Origin: Microglena sp. YARC
Lineage: Eukaryota; Chlorophyta; Chlorophyceae; Chlamydomonadales; Chlamydomonadaceae
Reading direction: 5' to 3'
Length of the DNA stretch: 64,000 nt
NCBI GenBank assembly: GCA_022414725.1
Contig: CM039462.1
Location: forward strand, 6,008,021 to 6,072,020
Shown here: piece by piece, positions 39,801 through 46,814 of the stretch
How the letters are laid out: each line of letters begins with the position of its first letter
Numbering within the stretch: the first letter of the stretch is position 1
Translations under genes and position numbers: made by a program
The notes under the pieces: model-generated
Database searches by the model: none
What the model was told of the DNA's origin: nothing
What the model saw: only the letters and a program-made list of their open reading frames with translations

Positions 39801-42043
39801 GTACACGAGAGTATGACTAGGAACAAGAGAACATGACTAAAAACACGAGAACATGTACAAACACATGAGAACATGACTAAAACCATGAGAACATGACTAA
39901 ACACACGAGAACATGACTAAAACCATAAGAACATGACTAAACACACGAGAACATGACTAAACCATGAGAACATGACTAAACACACGAGAACATGACTAAA
40001 ACCATGAGAACATGACTAAAACCATGAGGACATGACTAAAACATGAAAGGGAAGTTCACCTGTGTCACTTGAACACAATCAGGCTGAATGTCCACTAATG
40101 TGCTATTTGGGTTCATGGCAACACCACCGATGATATCTGATTGTAACAAGCGCTCGTTAGCCTCAATGTAAGCTTGGCATGCGCCGCTGAGTAGGCACCT
40201 GCATTGGATGGTTTGAGTTTGGGCTTAGGTTAGGGTTTGGTTTGATTTGGTTTGGATTGGATCGGGGTGGGTGGGGTGGGGCGTGTGCTGCTCCAATGTA
40301 AGCTTGGCTTGTGCTGCTGAGTTTTCTTGGAGGTGCTACAGATTTAAAAAAATATATATAAACAAATAAATAAACGGCACGCCTTATTACGAGGGCTAAG
40401 GTTGAGAAGGTCAGCCTTATTGCTTGCACTGGGGCCAACCACCGATGGAGCTGCTATATATAGCACAAGTGTAGTGCTAAATTATGTGCCCCAGTGTTTT
40501 GGGGGTCCCAGGTTGGAGTCTTTGGGGGTTTCTGCAGAGCGAACGCACTGCTGGTACTTGCCTGGGGGTTGCCTGTAGAGCAAAACCATTGCTAGAAGCA
40601 CCCCAAAAGCTACTATTAGCATTATGGTGCTTCATTATGACACAGGTTCATTTCCTTACAACAAAAAACAGCACGACCCAATGTAAGCTTGGCTTGTGTT
40701 GCTCTGTAGGTCCTTTCATCGGGATGATTAAGATGGCAATTATGATAATAATGATGCTGATGCTGCTGATGATGATGATGCTGATGATGATCATGATGAA
40801 GATGATGCTGATGGTGGGTGAGGTGAGGTGAGGTGGGGGGTGGGGGTGGGTGGAGAGGTGGGGGTGGGGGTGGGGGTGATGGTGATGGTGATGGTGGTGA
40901 TGGTGATGGTGATAGTGCTGGTGGTGGTGCTGGTGGTGGTGATGGTGGTGGTGGTTATGATGATGGTGATGGTGATGGTCGTGGTGTTGGTGGTGATGGT
41001 GGTGATGGTGCTGCTGATGATGATGATGATGCTGATGCTGACGATGATGATGATGATGATGATGATGCTGATGCTGCTGATGCTGATGCTGATGCTGATG
41101 ATGCTGCTGCTGATGCTGATGATGCTGATGATGATGATGCTGATGCTGATGATGCTGATGATGCTGATGATGCTGATGATGCTGATGATACTGATGATGC
41201 TGATGATGCTGATGATGCTGATGATGCTGATGATGCTGATGATGCTGATGATGCTGATGATGCTGATGATGCTGATGATGCTGATGATGCTGATGCTGAT
41301 GATGCTGATGATGCTGATGATGCTGATGATGCTGATGATGCTGATGATGCTGATGATGCTGATGATGCTGATGATGCTGATGATGCTGATGATGCTGATG
41401 ATGCTGATGATGCTGATGATGATGCTGATGATGCTGATGATGCTGATGATGCTGATGATGCTGATGATGCTGATGATGCTGATGCTGATGATGCTGATGA
41501 TGATGATGATGATGATGATGATGCTGATGCTGTTGATGATGATGAGGGTGAGGGTGAGGGTGGGGGTTGGGGTGGGGGTGGGGGTGATCACCAACACTAT
41601 CATCATTAAGTACAAACACCAACACCATAGAACATCCATCACTGCCATCTGTAATCACAAACACCAACAGCACATAACATCCATCACTATCATCATTAAT
41701 CACAAACACCAACAACATAGAACATCCATCACTGTCATCAGTAATTAATCACGAACACCAATAGCACATAATATCCATTACTGTGATCAGCAGCACAGTC
41801 TGAACAAGCAGGGACAGATGCTGGTGTTTACACTCGGTGCGTAAAATCACCGCTCAAATGTGAAGCAACTTACGTGGCCATTAGCTCACTCCTCTCTTCC
41901 ACCTCGACGCCGAGCGAATCCTGGAGATTTCTAGCGTTCGCCCTGGAGAGCAAAGACAAGTGAGGTGGCAGCACCAGCCCGAAGAGGAACAGAAGTAGGA
42001 GTGCATACAGGCGCCTCCCAGGCACCGCTCGCAGGAGGCTCAT
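3166..42043 (-). CDS. receptor-type class III nucleotidyl cyclase, 21-exon gene model
   Basis: Predicted membrane receptor that would sense a ligand outside the cell and make cAMP or cGMP inside. Model in coding order: 41874-42043, 40060-40198, 39032-39151, 37337-37401, 36156-36260, 35654-35893, 33918-34108, 33022-33295, 31533-31627, 28881-28997, 27520-27635, 25497-25871, 23949-24167, 22808-22992, 21182-21353, 19784-20028, 17167-17234, 7738-8099, 4002-4425, 3505-3548, 3166-3225. Sum 3786 nt, about 1261 aa. Phases agree at every junction, and splice sites are GT/AG except the exon 8 acceptor. Order: signal peptide (about 1-34), solute-binding-protein-like ectodomain, extra ectodomain exons, one TM helix (about 708-731), cyclase domain (about 755-1100), low-complexity C-terminus. 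The last two exons are the least certain. This architecture is known to me from volvocine algae. Purine specificity is not settled by sequence. Confidence 0.8.
3838..3985. repeat. AT-rich ATGTTTATATAAATA repeat, second locus
   Basis: Same 15-16 bp family as at 2110-2285. It lies in the intron just after exon 19. Confidence 0.85.
4002..4425 (-). CDS. cyclase exon 19: end of the catalytic domain and C-terminal tail
   Basis: Acceptor TCCTAG after a polypyrimidine run. The exon begins [11 protein letters not shown], the last strand of the catalytic domain, followed by [17 protein letters not shown] and a long Pro/Ser/Thr-rich tail. Donor GTACGA at 4001. Confidence 0.8.
4640..7737. repeat. 104-bp exon/intron-derived minisatellite, about 30 units
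   Basis: On the coding (minus) strand each unit is about 65 bp similar to the 3' end of cyclase exon 18 (reading [18 protein letters not shown]) plus a 39-bp segment that starts GTGAGC and ends CCCTTCAG. The array fills the intron between exons 18 and 19. Units differ by small indels and substitutions, and one (about 7345-7380) is truncated. The many overlapping open frames are by-products. Since 65 is not a multiple of 3, including one or two copies would shift the frame; three would restore it. Confidence 0.95.
7738..8099 (-). CDS. cyclase exon 18: second half of the catalytic domain
   Basis: Acceptor CCCCAG, donor GTGAGC. It contains [14 protein letters not shown] and [20 protein letters not shown], the conserved C-terminal half of class III cyclase domains in this family. 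It ends at GGQ, and exon 19 continues [11 protein letters not shown]. The 3' end of this exon and its donor are the parent of the 104-bp array directly downstream. Confidence 0.9.
8107..8470. repeat. polypurine tract upstream of the exon 18 acceptor
   Basis: Plus strand is G/A-rich (AGGGGCAAGGGG-type units), so the coding strand is a long polypyrimidine tract ending at the exon 18 acceptor. From 8480 to 8690 it passes into a TGTGTATG-type repeat. Confidence 0.8.
8695..8930 (-). pseudogene. two short exon-like copies of uncertain origin
   Basis: At about 8849-8928 and again at 8700-8740 the minus strand has nearly the same string encoding LLMSTI(L/P)F(E/K)E. It is not needed in the phase-consistent gene model. 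It may be a decayed exon copy or an alternative exon. Confidence 0.35.
8930..9780. repeat. G-rich minisatellite, GTAGGGGTAGGAGG type
   Basis: Irregular units of roughly 60-160 bp contain GTCAGGCAAAA, GGGCAGTAGGGGTAGGAGG and GGCAGGCAGTAG, with two poly-G runs of over 20 bases (about 9440 and 9595). Pyrimidine-rich on the coding strand. Confidence 0.85.
9781..10060 (-). other. candidate lost exon or dispersed repeat, related to 24.71-24.86 kb
   Basis: One frame is open for 97 codons, and another reads [17 protein letters not shown]. The segment shares CCGTGCTG(T/C)CG(C/T)GTGGTAG and a nearby GTTCAATTT(C/T)C with 24710-24860. It does not fit the gene model's phase, so I do not include it as an exon. 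Confidence 0.35.
10163..10376 (+). mobile_element. tRNA-derived SINE, full copy with 11-bp target-site duplication
   Basis: A tRNA-like head has an A-box-like TGGTCTAGTGG (10176) and B-box GGTTCGACTCC, then a body with GTCAACCGCGATGG and the end CCACCAGGCGTTATGATT. Direct repeats TTGAAGTTTAA flank it at 10163-10173 and 10366-10376. Other copies in the window share the body. Confidence 0.9.
10740..11260. mobile_element. foldback (inverted-repeat) element with telomere-like core
   Basis: The two halves are inverted: GGCTGACGTGTCAGGCTT (about 10903) versus AAGCCTGACACGTCAGCC (about 11183), and ACTTTGCCAGTCCGGG (about 11015) versus CCCGGACTGGCAAAGT (about 11105). The centre (11036-11095) has GGGTTTAGGGGTTAGGG-type sequence. 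A single-arm relative is at about 11945-12110. Confidence 0.75.
11580..11740. repeat. (TGG)n followed by (CCACCA)n, hairpin-forming
   Basis: A TGG run at about 11585-11610 is followed at once by CCACC(A/C) repeats to about 11735, giving strong self-complementarity. Confidence 0.8.
11945..12110. repeat. dispersed repeat related to the foldback element
   Basis: Contains AAGCCTGACACGTCAGCC and GGCTTCGGTCAGCTCCAT, which also occur at 11183-11235. From 12111 to 12364 I see nothing recognisable. Confidence 0.6.
12365..16515. repeat. GAGCAA hexamer satellite, about 4.1 kb, with higher-order blocks
   Basis: Mostly GAGCAA units with variants (GAGGAGCAA, GGGCAA, AAGGAGCAAGATATAGGGCGAGAG). It is broken by ATAGCA blocks (largest about 15705-15930) and GGAAAYA heptamer blocks (about 14280-14345, 14745-14845, 15535-15705). 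The long EQEQ, KSKS, LLLL and SCSC frames come from the repeat and are not genes. It sits in the 9-kb intron between exons 17 and 18. Confidence 0.97.
16550..16710. repeat. ACAGTACAGTACACAGTACTATGC-type repeat
   Basis: About five imperfect units of 30-40 bp built from CAGTAC/GTACTATGCAT, partly self-complementary. From 16711 to 17166 there is no recognised feature. Confidence 0.8.
17160..17460. repeat. three tandem units of about 110 bp containing exon 17
   Basis: TTAGTCTGGATGTAATCAAG and related strings repeat at about 17165, 17265 and 17370. The first unit contains the predicted coding exon 17, and the other two are diverged copies with disrupted borders. Confidence 0.8.
17167..17234 (-). 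CDS. cyclase exon 17: small linker exon
   Basis: Acceptor TCGCAG, donor GTGCTG. The 68-bp exon is the only candidate I found that closes the phase gap between exon 16 (two bases over) and exon 18 (needs one base). It reads [20 protein letters not shown]. Two degraded copies follow upstream at about 17265-17345 and 17375-17455. Confidence 0.6.
17600..18055. repeat. 99-bp minisatellite, four copies, open in one minus frame
   Basis: Four units contain GATACCCACGGAAAGCAGGG and AGTGATGTGCGTGCAATTGTC. The period is a multiple of three, so one minus frame stays open across all copies, but no splice-consistent exon could be defined. Confidence 0.85.
18211..18412. mobile_element. hAT-like MITE with 8-bp target-site duplication
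   Basis: A 186-bp element (18219-18404) has inverted ends CAGGGAACTACAT and ATGTAGTTCACTG. It is flanked by CCAGGGAT at 18211-18218 and 18405-18412. It contains GC-rich GCGC motifs and no ORF. Confidence 0.8.
18675..18755. repeat. (TA)n microsatellite, two blocks
   Basis: TA repeats broken by TATGACGTGTT, which occurs after both blocks. Segment 18771-18800 is a small SINE-tail fragment, and 18850-18910 is a decayed copy of part of exon 16. Confidence 0.8.
18940..19142 (+). mobile_element. tRNA-derived SINE copy
   Basis: Head TGGTATAGTGGTACACC with B-box GGTTCGATTCC, the same body as at 10163, ending CAGGCGTTATCATTATC. The 3' end is a TCATTA repeat. I did not find a clear target-site duplication. 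Confidence 0.85.
19262..19740. repeat. 56-bp minisatellite, about eight units
   Basis: Unit begins CCCAACACCCAAACTTGCC and includes AAACATGTCCAAGTCCTG. Ends about 40 bp from the exon 16 donor, on its intron side. Confidence 0.9.
19784..20028 (-). CDS. cyclase exon 16: insert within the catalytic domain
   Basis: Acceptor CTCCAG, donor GTAAGT; 81 codons plus two bases. It encodes [20 protein letters not shown] and [15 protein letters not shown]. This corresponds to the variable insert between the two conserved halves of these cyclase domains. Broken copies lie near 20450-20530, 20700-20770 and 18850-18910. Confidence 0.7.
20045..20455. repeat. ACATT pentamer repeat with larger blocks
   Basis: (TTACA)n/(TTGCA)n pentamers, plus about 65-bp blocks containing CAGCCTGAAGCTC and CGTAATAGTGCACA. 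Confidence 0.85.
20536..20686 (+). mobile_element. tRNA-derived SINE, 5'-truncated copy
   Basis: Starts inside the B-box region (CGACTCCCCCTTCGG) and carries the full body to CCACCAGGCGTTATCATTA. Inserted next to broken copies of exon 16. Confidence 0.8.
21182..21353 (-). CDS. cyclase exon 15: catalytic domain, middle
   Basis: Acceptor GCGCAG, donor GTAGGT. It continues the GD-motif strand as [19 protein letters not shown] and then [10 protein letters not shown], matching the algal cyclase family. The 5' edge of the exon with its acceptor is repeated upstream near 21505 and 21668, and the 3' edge with its donor is repeated near 20960 and 21067, so both borders have been copied. Confidence 0.85.
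21785..22015. repeat. (TA)n plus interspersed repeat, copy B
   Basis: Second copy of the 2286-2545 repeat, beginning AAATCATGGTCGTGG after a TA tract. Confidence 0.7.
22010..22480. repeat. 13/26-bp minisatellite CACTACATCCTGC / CACTATATCCCGC
   Basis: Over 30 alternating 13-bp units that grow out of the end of the interspersed repeat at 22015. Confidence 0.95.
22500..22790 (-). pseudogene. partial copies of exon 14 and adjacent intron
   Basis: Segment 22676-22760 encodes [13 protein letters not shown] with a GTACTT donor, mirroring exon 14. Flanking AAAGCCAA(C/G)TACCTGTC strings recur at about 22525, 22588 and 22660, so the donor edge is present several times. Confidence 0.6.
22808..22992 (-). 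CDS. cyclase exon 14: first half of the catalytic domain
   Basis: Acceptor CAACAG, donor GTAATT. It encodes [16 protein letters not shown], the class III cyclase metal-binding motif (first catalytic Asp about residue 759), and ends [12 protein letters not shown], the second metal Asp region. The residue three before the GD glycine, which helps select the purine, is Cys, where adenylyl cyclases usually have Lys and guanylyl cyclases Glu. A diverged second copy of its 3' part lies at 22676-22760. Confidence 0.85.
23000..23400. repeat. GTGGGGTGTGG low-complexity tract ending in TTTAGGG-like repeats
   Basis: G/T-rich on the plus strand. Positions 23365-23402 read GGTTTTAGGGTTTAGG-type sequence, similar to algal telomere repeats. 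Confidence 0.7.
23450..23690 (-). pseudogene. two diverged copies of the transmembrane exon
   Basis: The copy at about 23605-23690 reads [19 protein letters not shown] and keeps a GT after the basic segment. The copy at about 23450-23535 reads [17 protein letters not shown] and then stops. Both lie in the intron after exon 13. Whether either is ever spliced in is unknown. Confidence 0.65.
23949..24167 (-). CDS. cyclase exon 13: transmembrane exon
   Basis: Phase 0 at both ends, 73 codons. It encodes a hydrophobic helix ([19 protein letters not shown]) followed by basic YWRFWRR, the expected stop-transfer side facing the cytoplasm. Two diverged copies of this exon lie downstream at about 23605-23690 and 23450-23535. 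Confidence 0.85.
24175..24580. repeat. (GGGTT)n and (GGGTA)n pentamer tract
   Basis: GGGTT repeats (24175-24265) switch to GGGTA repeats (24265-24330), then mixed GGGTT/GGTCAGGGTG to about 24580. G-rich on the plus (template) strand. Confidence 0.9.
24710..25015. repeat. 81-bp tandem repeat, three copies
   Basis: Units contain GCACATGGGTGTGTTACATGA and a GCACTGAGC motif. They are open in one minus frame (reading [12 protein letters not shown]). The left end resembles the 9.78-10.06 kb segment. Confidence 0.8.
25110..25365. repeat. minisatellite of about 70 bp, three copies
   Basis: Repeats of CAGCATGCCTTGGGTCCAG plus CCCCCCTCAGGCCTAGTC. Confidence 0.85.
25497..25871 (-). CDS. cyclase exon 12: juxtamembrane ectodomain with NTSAP repeat
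   Basis: Largest uninterrupted ectodomain exon (125 codons), acceptor CTCAG and donor GTGAGT, phase 0 at both ends. It encodes [19 protein letters not shown], then an in-frame five-residue repeat (NTSAP and variants, about 25685-25760), then a region with [20 protein letters not shown] that may be helical. The Thr/Ser-rich repeat could be a flexible, glycosylated stalk; that is inference. Confidence 0.75.
25880..27515. repeat. microsatellite and donor-derived array before exon 12
   Basis: 25880-26080 is an ACACATA/GGGAGTTTACTAGG repeat; 26140-26185 is (TAA)n. From 26330 to 27515, a dozen or more units contain GTCACCTGGTTGTGAC, TATATACATG and (TG)n. On the coding strand ACCAGGTGAC is the exon 11 donor region, so the array copies the exon 11 end. 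Confidence 0.85.
27520..31627 (-). CDS. cyclase exons 9-11: ectodomain continuation
   Basis: Exon 9 (31533-31627) contains [17 protein letters not shown]. Exon 10 (28881-28997) contains [19 protein letters not shown]. Exon 11 (27520-27635) contains [17 protein letters not shown]. Each has GT and AG borders and joins its neighbours in phase. Pieces of exon 9 are repeated at about 31205-31265 and 31345-31440 and at the acceptor edge near 31730 and 31810. The donor of exon 11 seeds an array at 26.3-27.5 kb and its acceptor side seeds repeats at 27.7-28.1 kb. Confidence 0.75.
27640..28110. repeat. repeat of about 105 bp upstream of exon 11 acceptor
   Basis: About five units contain GGCAGTAATTCAAATTCAA and CCAGTCCACC. 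They resemble the acceptor side of exon 11 (CCACCTGTGGAAGTAATTC). Confidence 0.75.
28319..28466. mobile_element. MITE-like element related to 599-820
   Basis: Begins CAGGGACAGCG and ends AAATATCCCTG, and shares CCAAAACGGGGTC with the 599-820 element. The flanking 8-mers do not match, so the duplication has decayed or the border is wrong. Confidence 0.5.
29040..29240. repeat. palindromic ATCATATGAT repeat
   Basis: GATATCATATGATATCAT units, self-complementary. From 29241 to 29530 nothing recognised. Confidence 0.75.
29535..31135. repeat. (CTGTCT)n satellite, two blocks
   Basis: Blocks 29535-30290 and 30790-31135 of CTGTCT/CTGTCTGT, separated by a duplicated ATTGCGGTCC-containing segment (30335 and 30618). 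The long Cys/Ser/Leu frames are repeat artefacts. Confidence 0.95.
31200..31460. repeat. partial duplicates of exon 9
   Basis: GTCCCATATGAATGTCCGCATCTG occurs at about 31228 and 31346 and matches the exon 9 stretch around 31545 with substitutions. These are tandem copies on the donor side of the exon. Confidence 0.75.
31640..32020. repeat. poly-G run and repeated exon 9 acceptor edge
   Basis: A G run of about 33 bases at 31644-31676, then GGTCGGGAGAGA(G/C)TTGGCCAACAC copied at about 31728 and 31812, followed by a GTGGG-type tract. The coding strand is C-rich. Confidence 0.85.
32130..32960. repeat. copies of the exon 8 3' edge and donor
   Basis: Strings like TACCTGAGCAAGGAGCGAGAG with GTAGGTTGGTTGACAAGGAG occur at about 32537 and 32848, with a diverged copy at about 32135. 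They match the true exon 8 end at 33018-33085. Confidence 0.8.
33022..34108 (-). CDS. cyclase exons 7-8: C-terminal part of the binding-protein-like domain
   Basis: Exon 7 (33918-34108) encodes [19 protein letters not shown] and ends INKLFQNGT. Exon 8 (33022-33295) begins [12 protein letters not shown] and contains PLPGSTHVW, as expected next in the fold. The exon 7 donor is GTGAGT. The base pair just before the phase-compatible exon 8 start reads AT, not AG, and sits at the edge of a GTGGG-type microsatellite. The 5' edge of exon 7 is copied at 34285-34345; the 3' edge of exon 8 is copied at about 32135, 32537 and 32848. Confidence 0.75.
34085..34410. repeat. copy of the exon 7 5' edge
   Basis: GAAATGAAAGCCTTGAGA(A/G)AGACC with CTCAGTTCTGCA occurs in exon 7 (34080-34112) and at 34297-34333. 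The intervening DNA repeats GTGCCTGGTGCTTGG. Confidence 0.75.
34465..35465. repeat. 34-36 bp minisatellite flanked by exon 6 fragments
   Basis: 34620-35170 consists of ATGTAATGTGACAGTAACAT units with ACATACATAACAC. Exon 6 pieces lie at about 34465-34505, 35190-35320 and 35430-35465. Confidence 0.85.
35654..37401 (-). CDS. cyclase exons 4-6: core of the binding-protein-like domain
   Basis: Exon 4 (37337-37401) encodes [16 protein letters not shown]. Exon 5 (36156-36260) includes [13 protein letters not shown], matching the 'P-D-G-x-x-x-x-L-Y-Y-R' strand of these binding proteins. Exon 6 (35654-35893) encodes DTWEELINV and [16 protein letters not shown], another family hallmark. All phases match. 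Partial copies exist of exon 4 (about 36810-36850) and exon 6 (34465-34505, 35190-35320, 35430-35465). The exon 4-5 intron is almost pure pyrimidine on the coding strand. Confidence 0.8.
36270..37330. repeat. polypurine tract of about 1 kb filling intron 4
   Basis: Almost only G and A on the plus strand (GGAGGAGGGAGG, then GGGGAGAGGGGG), interrupted by a decayed exon 4 copy at about 36815-36855 and ending in a poly-G run at 37300-37323. The coding strand is thus a 1-kb polypyrimidine tract running into the exon 5 acceptor. Confidence 0.9.
37615..38400. repeat. AGTGTAT microsatellite and roughly 50-bp imperfect repeats
   Basis: 37615-37860 is (TATAGTG)n. 37900-38400 repeats ATAGCTCAGTCAACACAAATAGGAT with variants and holds a decayed exon 3 piece at 37980-38040. 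Confidence 0.8.
38451..38744 (+). mobile_element. SINE copy plus a truncated second copy
   Basis: 38451-38649 is a full copy of the first SINE type (head GGTCTAGTGGTACACC, B-box GGTTCGATTCC). 38650-38744 is a 5'-truncated body related to the second type (GTAGCAGCCCGTTCCCTACC). Confidence 0.85.
38796..39015 (+). mobile_element. SINE copy with a different tRNA-like head
   Basis: Head GAATGGCTCAGTGGCAGAGC with B-box GGTTCGAATCC, joined to the same kind of body and CCAGGCGTTATCATTAC tail. CATAGCTCAGT flanks it at 38796-38806 and 39005-39015, although that string is also part of a local repeat. Confidence 0.8.
39032..40198 (-). CDS. cyclase exons 2-3: start of the binding-protein-like ectodomain
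   Basis: Exon 2 (40060-40198) has acceptor TGCAG and donor GTGAAC; it encodes [17 protein letters not shown], which matches the start of ABC-type extracellular solute-binding domains. Exon 3 (39032-39151) uses acceptor GCATAG and donor GTGAGA and contains [18 protein letters not shown] decayed copy of part of exon 3 lies near 37980-38040. The intron between them is mostly a 20-bp satellite. Confidence 0.75.
39205..40050. repeat. 20-bp satellite ACATGACTAACAACATGAGA
   Basis: About 26 regular 20-bp units from 39215 to 39730, then degenerate units (AAACACACGAGAACATGACT) to 40050. No spacers, so not CRISPR-like. Confidence 0.95.
40745..41590. repeat. (GATGATGCT)n microsatellite in intron 1
   Basis: TGATGATGC units from about 40990 to 41540, flanked by GGTGAT repeats. 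41600-41800 has three copies of CACAAACACCAAC...CATCCATCACT. Long His, Asp and Met frames are artefacts. Confidence 0.95.
41874..42043 (-). CDS. cyclase exon 1: start codon and signal peptide
   Basis: ATG at 42043 opens a frame with basic residues, then a hydrophobic core ([15 protein letters not shown]) and a likely cleavage site after SRANA, a classical secretory signal. Donor GTAAGT follows at 41873. The exon ends with two bases of a codon completed by exon 2. No upstream in-frame extension is needed, and the ATG fits the domain order. Confidence 0.8.
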
Positions 42044-42639
42044 GCTGTTGGTGTCTTAAGGAGTATTCATAGGGATCTTAGAAACTTAGGAGGGATGATA
42101 GATGGGTCTTTCCGACAGAGTGATTTGGAGGAAAGAGCTGAGAGACTTTTTTCAACTCGTTGATGAGGGAGAAAACACGCTTGAGGTACACGCTGTTCGG
42201 AAAGAAATTGCGCAAGTTTCGATAGCTTCAGCTGTACGGGTTAAATAATTAAAGCTCTCGTCTGCTAACATCAAGCTTTAATGTCAAAGTTGTGCGATGA
42301 ACAGAACGGGGTCAGCTGGGAAAGAAAGAAAGATAAGAGGGCGTTTACACGAGCCGGTTATCTCGGCCAGTTAAGTTGGCGAGATAACCAAATAGTTAGC
42401 GCCACGTAAGACCGACGACCAGACGCTGTCGACCCATCTGTCGACTGTATCGGGGTGAGCCGAGGTGAGCCACGAGCCGTCGCCGATTTGGAGTCGCGTT
42501 TTTTGCGGTAATCCGTACCAACGAACGTTGCCAGCGTCATCTCCTAAACCCCTCTCACACTTGTCCCTCTTCCATACGGCGCTTCATCCAAACGGCGCTT
42601 TCTTGACAGGGGGCGTTTTTACGCCAGCCCTCTACTTTC

Positions 42640-42640
<1 letters not shown>
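42044..42640. promoter_or_regulatory. 5' flank of the cyclase gene
   Basis: This 600-bp stretch lies directly upstream of the start codon, so it should contain the 5' UTR and promoter. No TATA box or initiator could be placed. TTTGCGGTAATCCGTACCAA near 42500 recurs at about 47103 and belongs to a dispersed repeat. Confidence 0.3.
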
Positions 42641-44060
<1,420 letters not shown>

Positions 44061-44880
44061 GTTATACTTTGGAAAAAAAGATACGTTTCTGACGATTTAG
44101 TTGTTTCAATCGTTCAAATTTTATTGGCTGAGTATGCAAGTGAATCTCGAGAATTGCAATGTTTGTGAACTGATGTGCAACATATAGTACGGGTGTATTC
44201 AGGGGTGTATTATACGAATGTATAACGTTTTTATTTTATTTATACACGAGTTAAAAACGAGTAACGGATGCGCTGCAGGCCCTAGGGGTTCGGCCTGCAA
44301 ATTGCATTTGCCCCTTTATCACGAAACGTCACGTCAGGTCACCTCACACGTCATGTCACGTCACTTCACACTCATAGGATGTCGCGTCAAGTCAACAAGC
44401 GCGTGTGCACACGTCACGTAACGTCACTATGGCCACCTGCCTGTGTTCGGCCGGCTCACAAAGGGGTTGCCACCACTATTTGACAGGAAGTCACGTCACG
44501 TCACGACAAAATCCAACCGGACGCGGGCGGTCACATCCTGGTTTTCTACCATGCAGGCGGATGCTGGCTACAATTATCCATGACCATGTATCCATCCATT
44601 CAGGCTACAATTATGCATGTCCATCCATCCATTCAGGCTGCAATTACATCCTACAATTATCCTTGTCCATCCATGCAAGCTACAATTTTTCCTGTCCATC
44701 CATCAATGCATGCTAGAATTATCCTTGTCCATCCATCCATGGAAGGACAAGGATGGATGGACGATCCATCCATCCAGGCTACAATTATTCGTGTCTATTC
44801 GTTTGAGCTGACCGAATATTCATTGTAATATCCAATCATTTTTACCAATAGCTACATATCTGACCAGGATCCCAGAACGC
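44061..44880. repeat. ACGTCA-rich segment and CATCCATGCAAGCTACAATTAT repeats
   Basis: 44325-44520 is dense in CACGTCA motifs. 44570-44800 repeats CCATCCATCCA...CTACAATTAT about eight times, with an inverted piece at 44735-44775. No gene supported. Confidence 0.6.
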
Positions 44881-44909
44881 CTAGTGCTTTAGACGAGATA
44901 TCCATATCC

Positions 44910-45090
44910 ATGGAAACGGACGAAGACACGCAGGATGACACCGACGGTTGTCCTCATCTTGTTCTTCTTCTTTTTCTTTAGTAGACGACGACAGCGGTGA
45001 TACTGACGCTTATTCAGAAGATGACGAAAGCAACGATGGTGCCTATCCAGAAATGCAGACTGCTCAAGGTGCGTTCACTTGCTCTTGGTG
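44910..45090 (+). CDS. possible first exons of an acidic protein
   Basis: ATG at 44910 reads METDEDTQDDTDG. A GT...TTTCTTTAG interval of about 40 bp follows, then an acidic stretch reading DDDSGDTDAYSEDDESNDGA. Intron and acidic bias suggest a real gene start, but downstream exons were not found and the region is repeat-rich. Confidence 0.25.
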
Positions 45091-45429
45091 TTCATTGCGC
45101 AGTTACCGAAAGTATTGGCAAATATTTGGGGAACTACCTTGTGTCAAACCGTCTAATGCTCGAGCCCGAGTCCTGGTACTAACAACCTACTCTACATCCC
45201 ACCAAAATGCCATATTCACAGGTGAAGTAAGCGGTTGTTTCTTCTTTCCTCCCGCGTTCGAAGTGGATCCAATTGGTGAGTCCAAAGATAGGCATACCTA
45301 CTCATGTAAGGCACCTTACTCATGCAATTGAGCATCTTACCTATCGCTAAGTCTGCATTTTTCTTCCTTTCTCTACCAATTCTTAACAAGGATCCCTTCT
45401 CATACCTATTGCTAAGTCTGGAAATGCGA

Positions 45430-46380
45430 TCTGTTTGTTTGTCTGTCTGTCTGTTTGTTTCTTTCCATAGTTTGGTTGTTTGTCTGTCTGTCTGCTTGTC
45501 TGATCAAGATCAGAATCAGAATCAGAGCAAATCAACAGTAAACATGGATCCTTGAGTACACACTATTTACACTACTTCTAGTTGTTTGTCTGTCTGTCTG
45601 TTTGTTTCTTTCCATAGTTTGGTTGTTTGTCTGTCTGTCTGCTTGTCTGATCAAGATCAGAATCAGAATCAGAGCAAATCAACAGTAAACATGGATCCTT
45701 GAGTACACACTATTTACACTACTTCTAGTTGTTTGTCTGTTTGTCTGTTTGTTTCTTTCCATAGTTTGGTTGTTTGTCTGTCTGTCTGCTTGTCTGATCA
45801 AGATCAGAATCAGAATCAGAGCAAATCAACAGTAAACATGGATCCTTGAGTACACACTATTTAAACTACTTCTAGTTGTTTGTCTGTCTGTCTGTTTGTT
45901 TCTTTCCATAGTTTGGTTGTTTGTCTGTCTGTCTGCTTGTCTGATCAAGATCAGAATCAGAATCAGAGCAAATCAACAGTAAAGATGGACCCTTGAGTAC
46001 ACACTATTTAAACTACTACTATTCATTCTGGACTTTGCGATCTGTTTGTTTGTCTGTCTGTCTGTTTGTCTCTTTCCATAGTTTGGTTGTTTGTCTGTCT
46101 GTCTGCTTGTCTGTCTGCTTCCAGTTCTGCCCATGTGCGCGCAGCACACCCAGAACAGATCAAGATCAGATGCAGAATCAGAGCAACTCAACAGTAAACA
46201 TGGATCCTTGAGTACACACTATTTATACTACTACTAGTTGTTTGTCTGTCTGTCTGTTTGTTTCTTTCCATAGTTTGGTTGTTTGTCTGTCTGTCTGCTT
46301 GTCTAATCAAGATCAGAATCAGAATCAGAGCAAATCAACAGTAAACATGGATCCTTGAGTACACACTATTTAAACTTACA
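45430..46380. repeat. tandem repeat of about 147 bp, six units
   Basis: Each unit has TTGTTTGTCTGTCTGTCTG, TTTCTTTCCATAGTTTGG, ATCAGAATCAGAATCAGAGC and AACATGGATCCTTGAGTAC. The fifth unit has an insertion. CTCTACATCCCACCAAAATGC occurs on both sides (about 45191 and 46581). Confidence 0.9.
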
Positions 46381-46814
46381 TGATTTACGAGTAATTGATA
46401 TTCTGACAAGAAGGAAAACTTGTATAAAAACCACCTACCAGACTGGTGTTGTGTATAACACAATCAGGTTCAATTCCTGAGCTAGTATTAATTTACTTAA
46501 TACCGTTTGTCTGAAAGGTAACCCAATACAAAAATTGTCGTAACCAATACATAGCAAGAGGGGAGTCTCTCCATTGTTTGGTTACTCTACATCCCACCAA
46601 AATGCGGTAGATTTTCAAGTTGCTGACTAGCATCCTATCGCCAAGATCAGAAGTTGGTAGCCCATCCAAGTAGCTAACATGTTTTGCTTTAGCCTCATCT
46701 AGACCCCCCAGGGGTCCCGGGGTTTTTGGGGTTGCTGAAGCCCCAAGTTCCCCCCGTGTCTCTGTCCGCCGCCTGTCCGCTGTCCGCTGTCCGTCCGTCC
46801 GTCTGTCCGACAAA

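Noticed and set aside
39205..40050. CRISPR-like regular repeat
   Set aside because: A 20-bp head-to-tail satellite with no spacers, in a eukaryotic intron.
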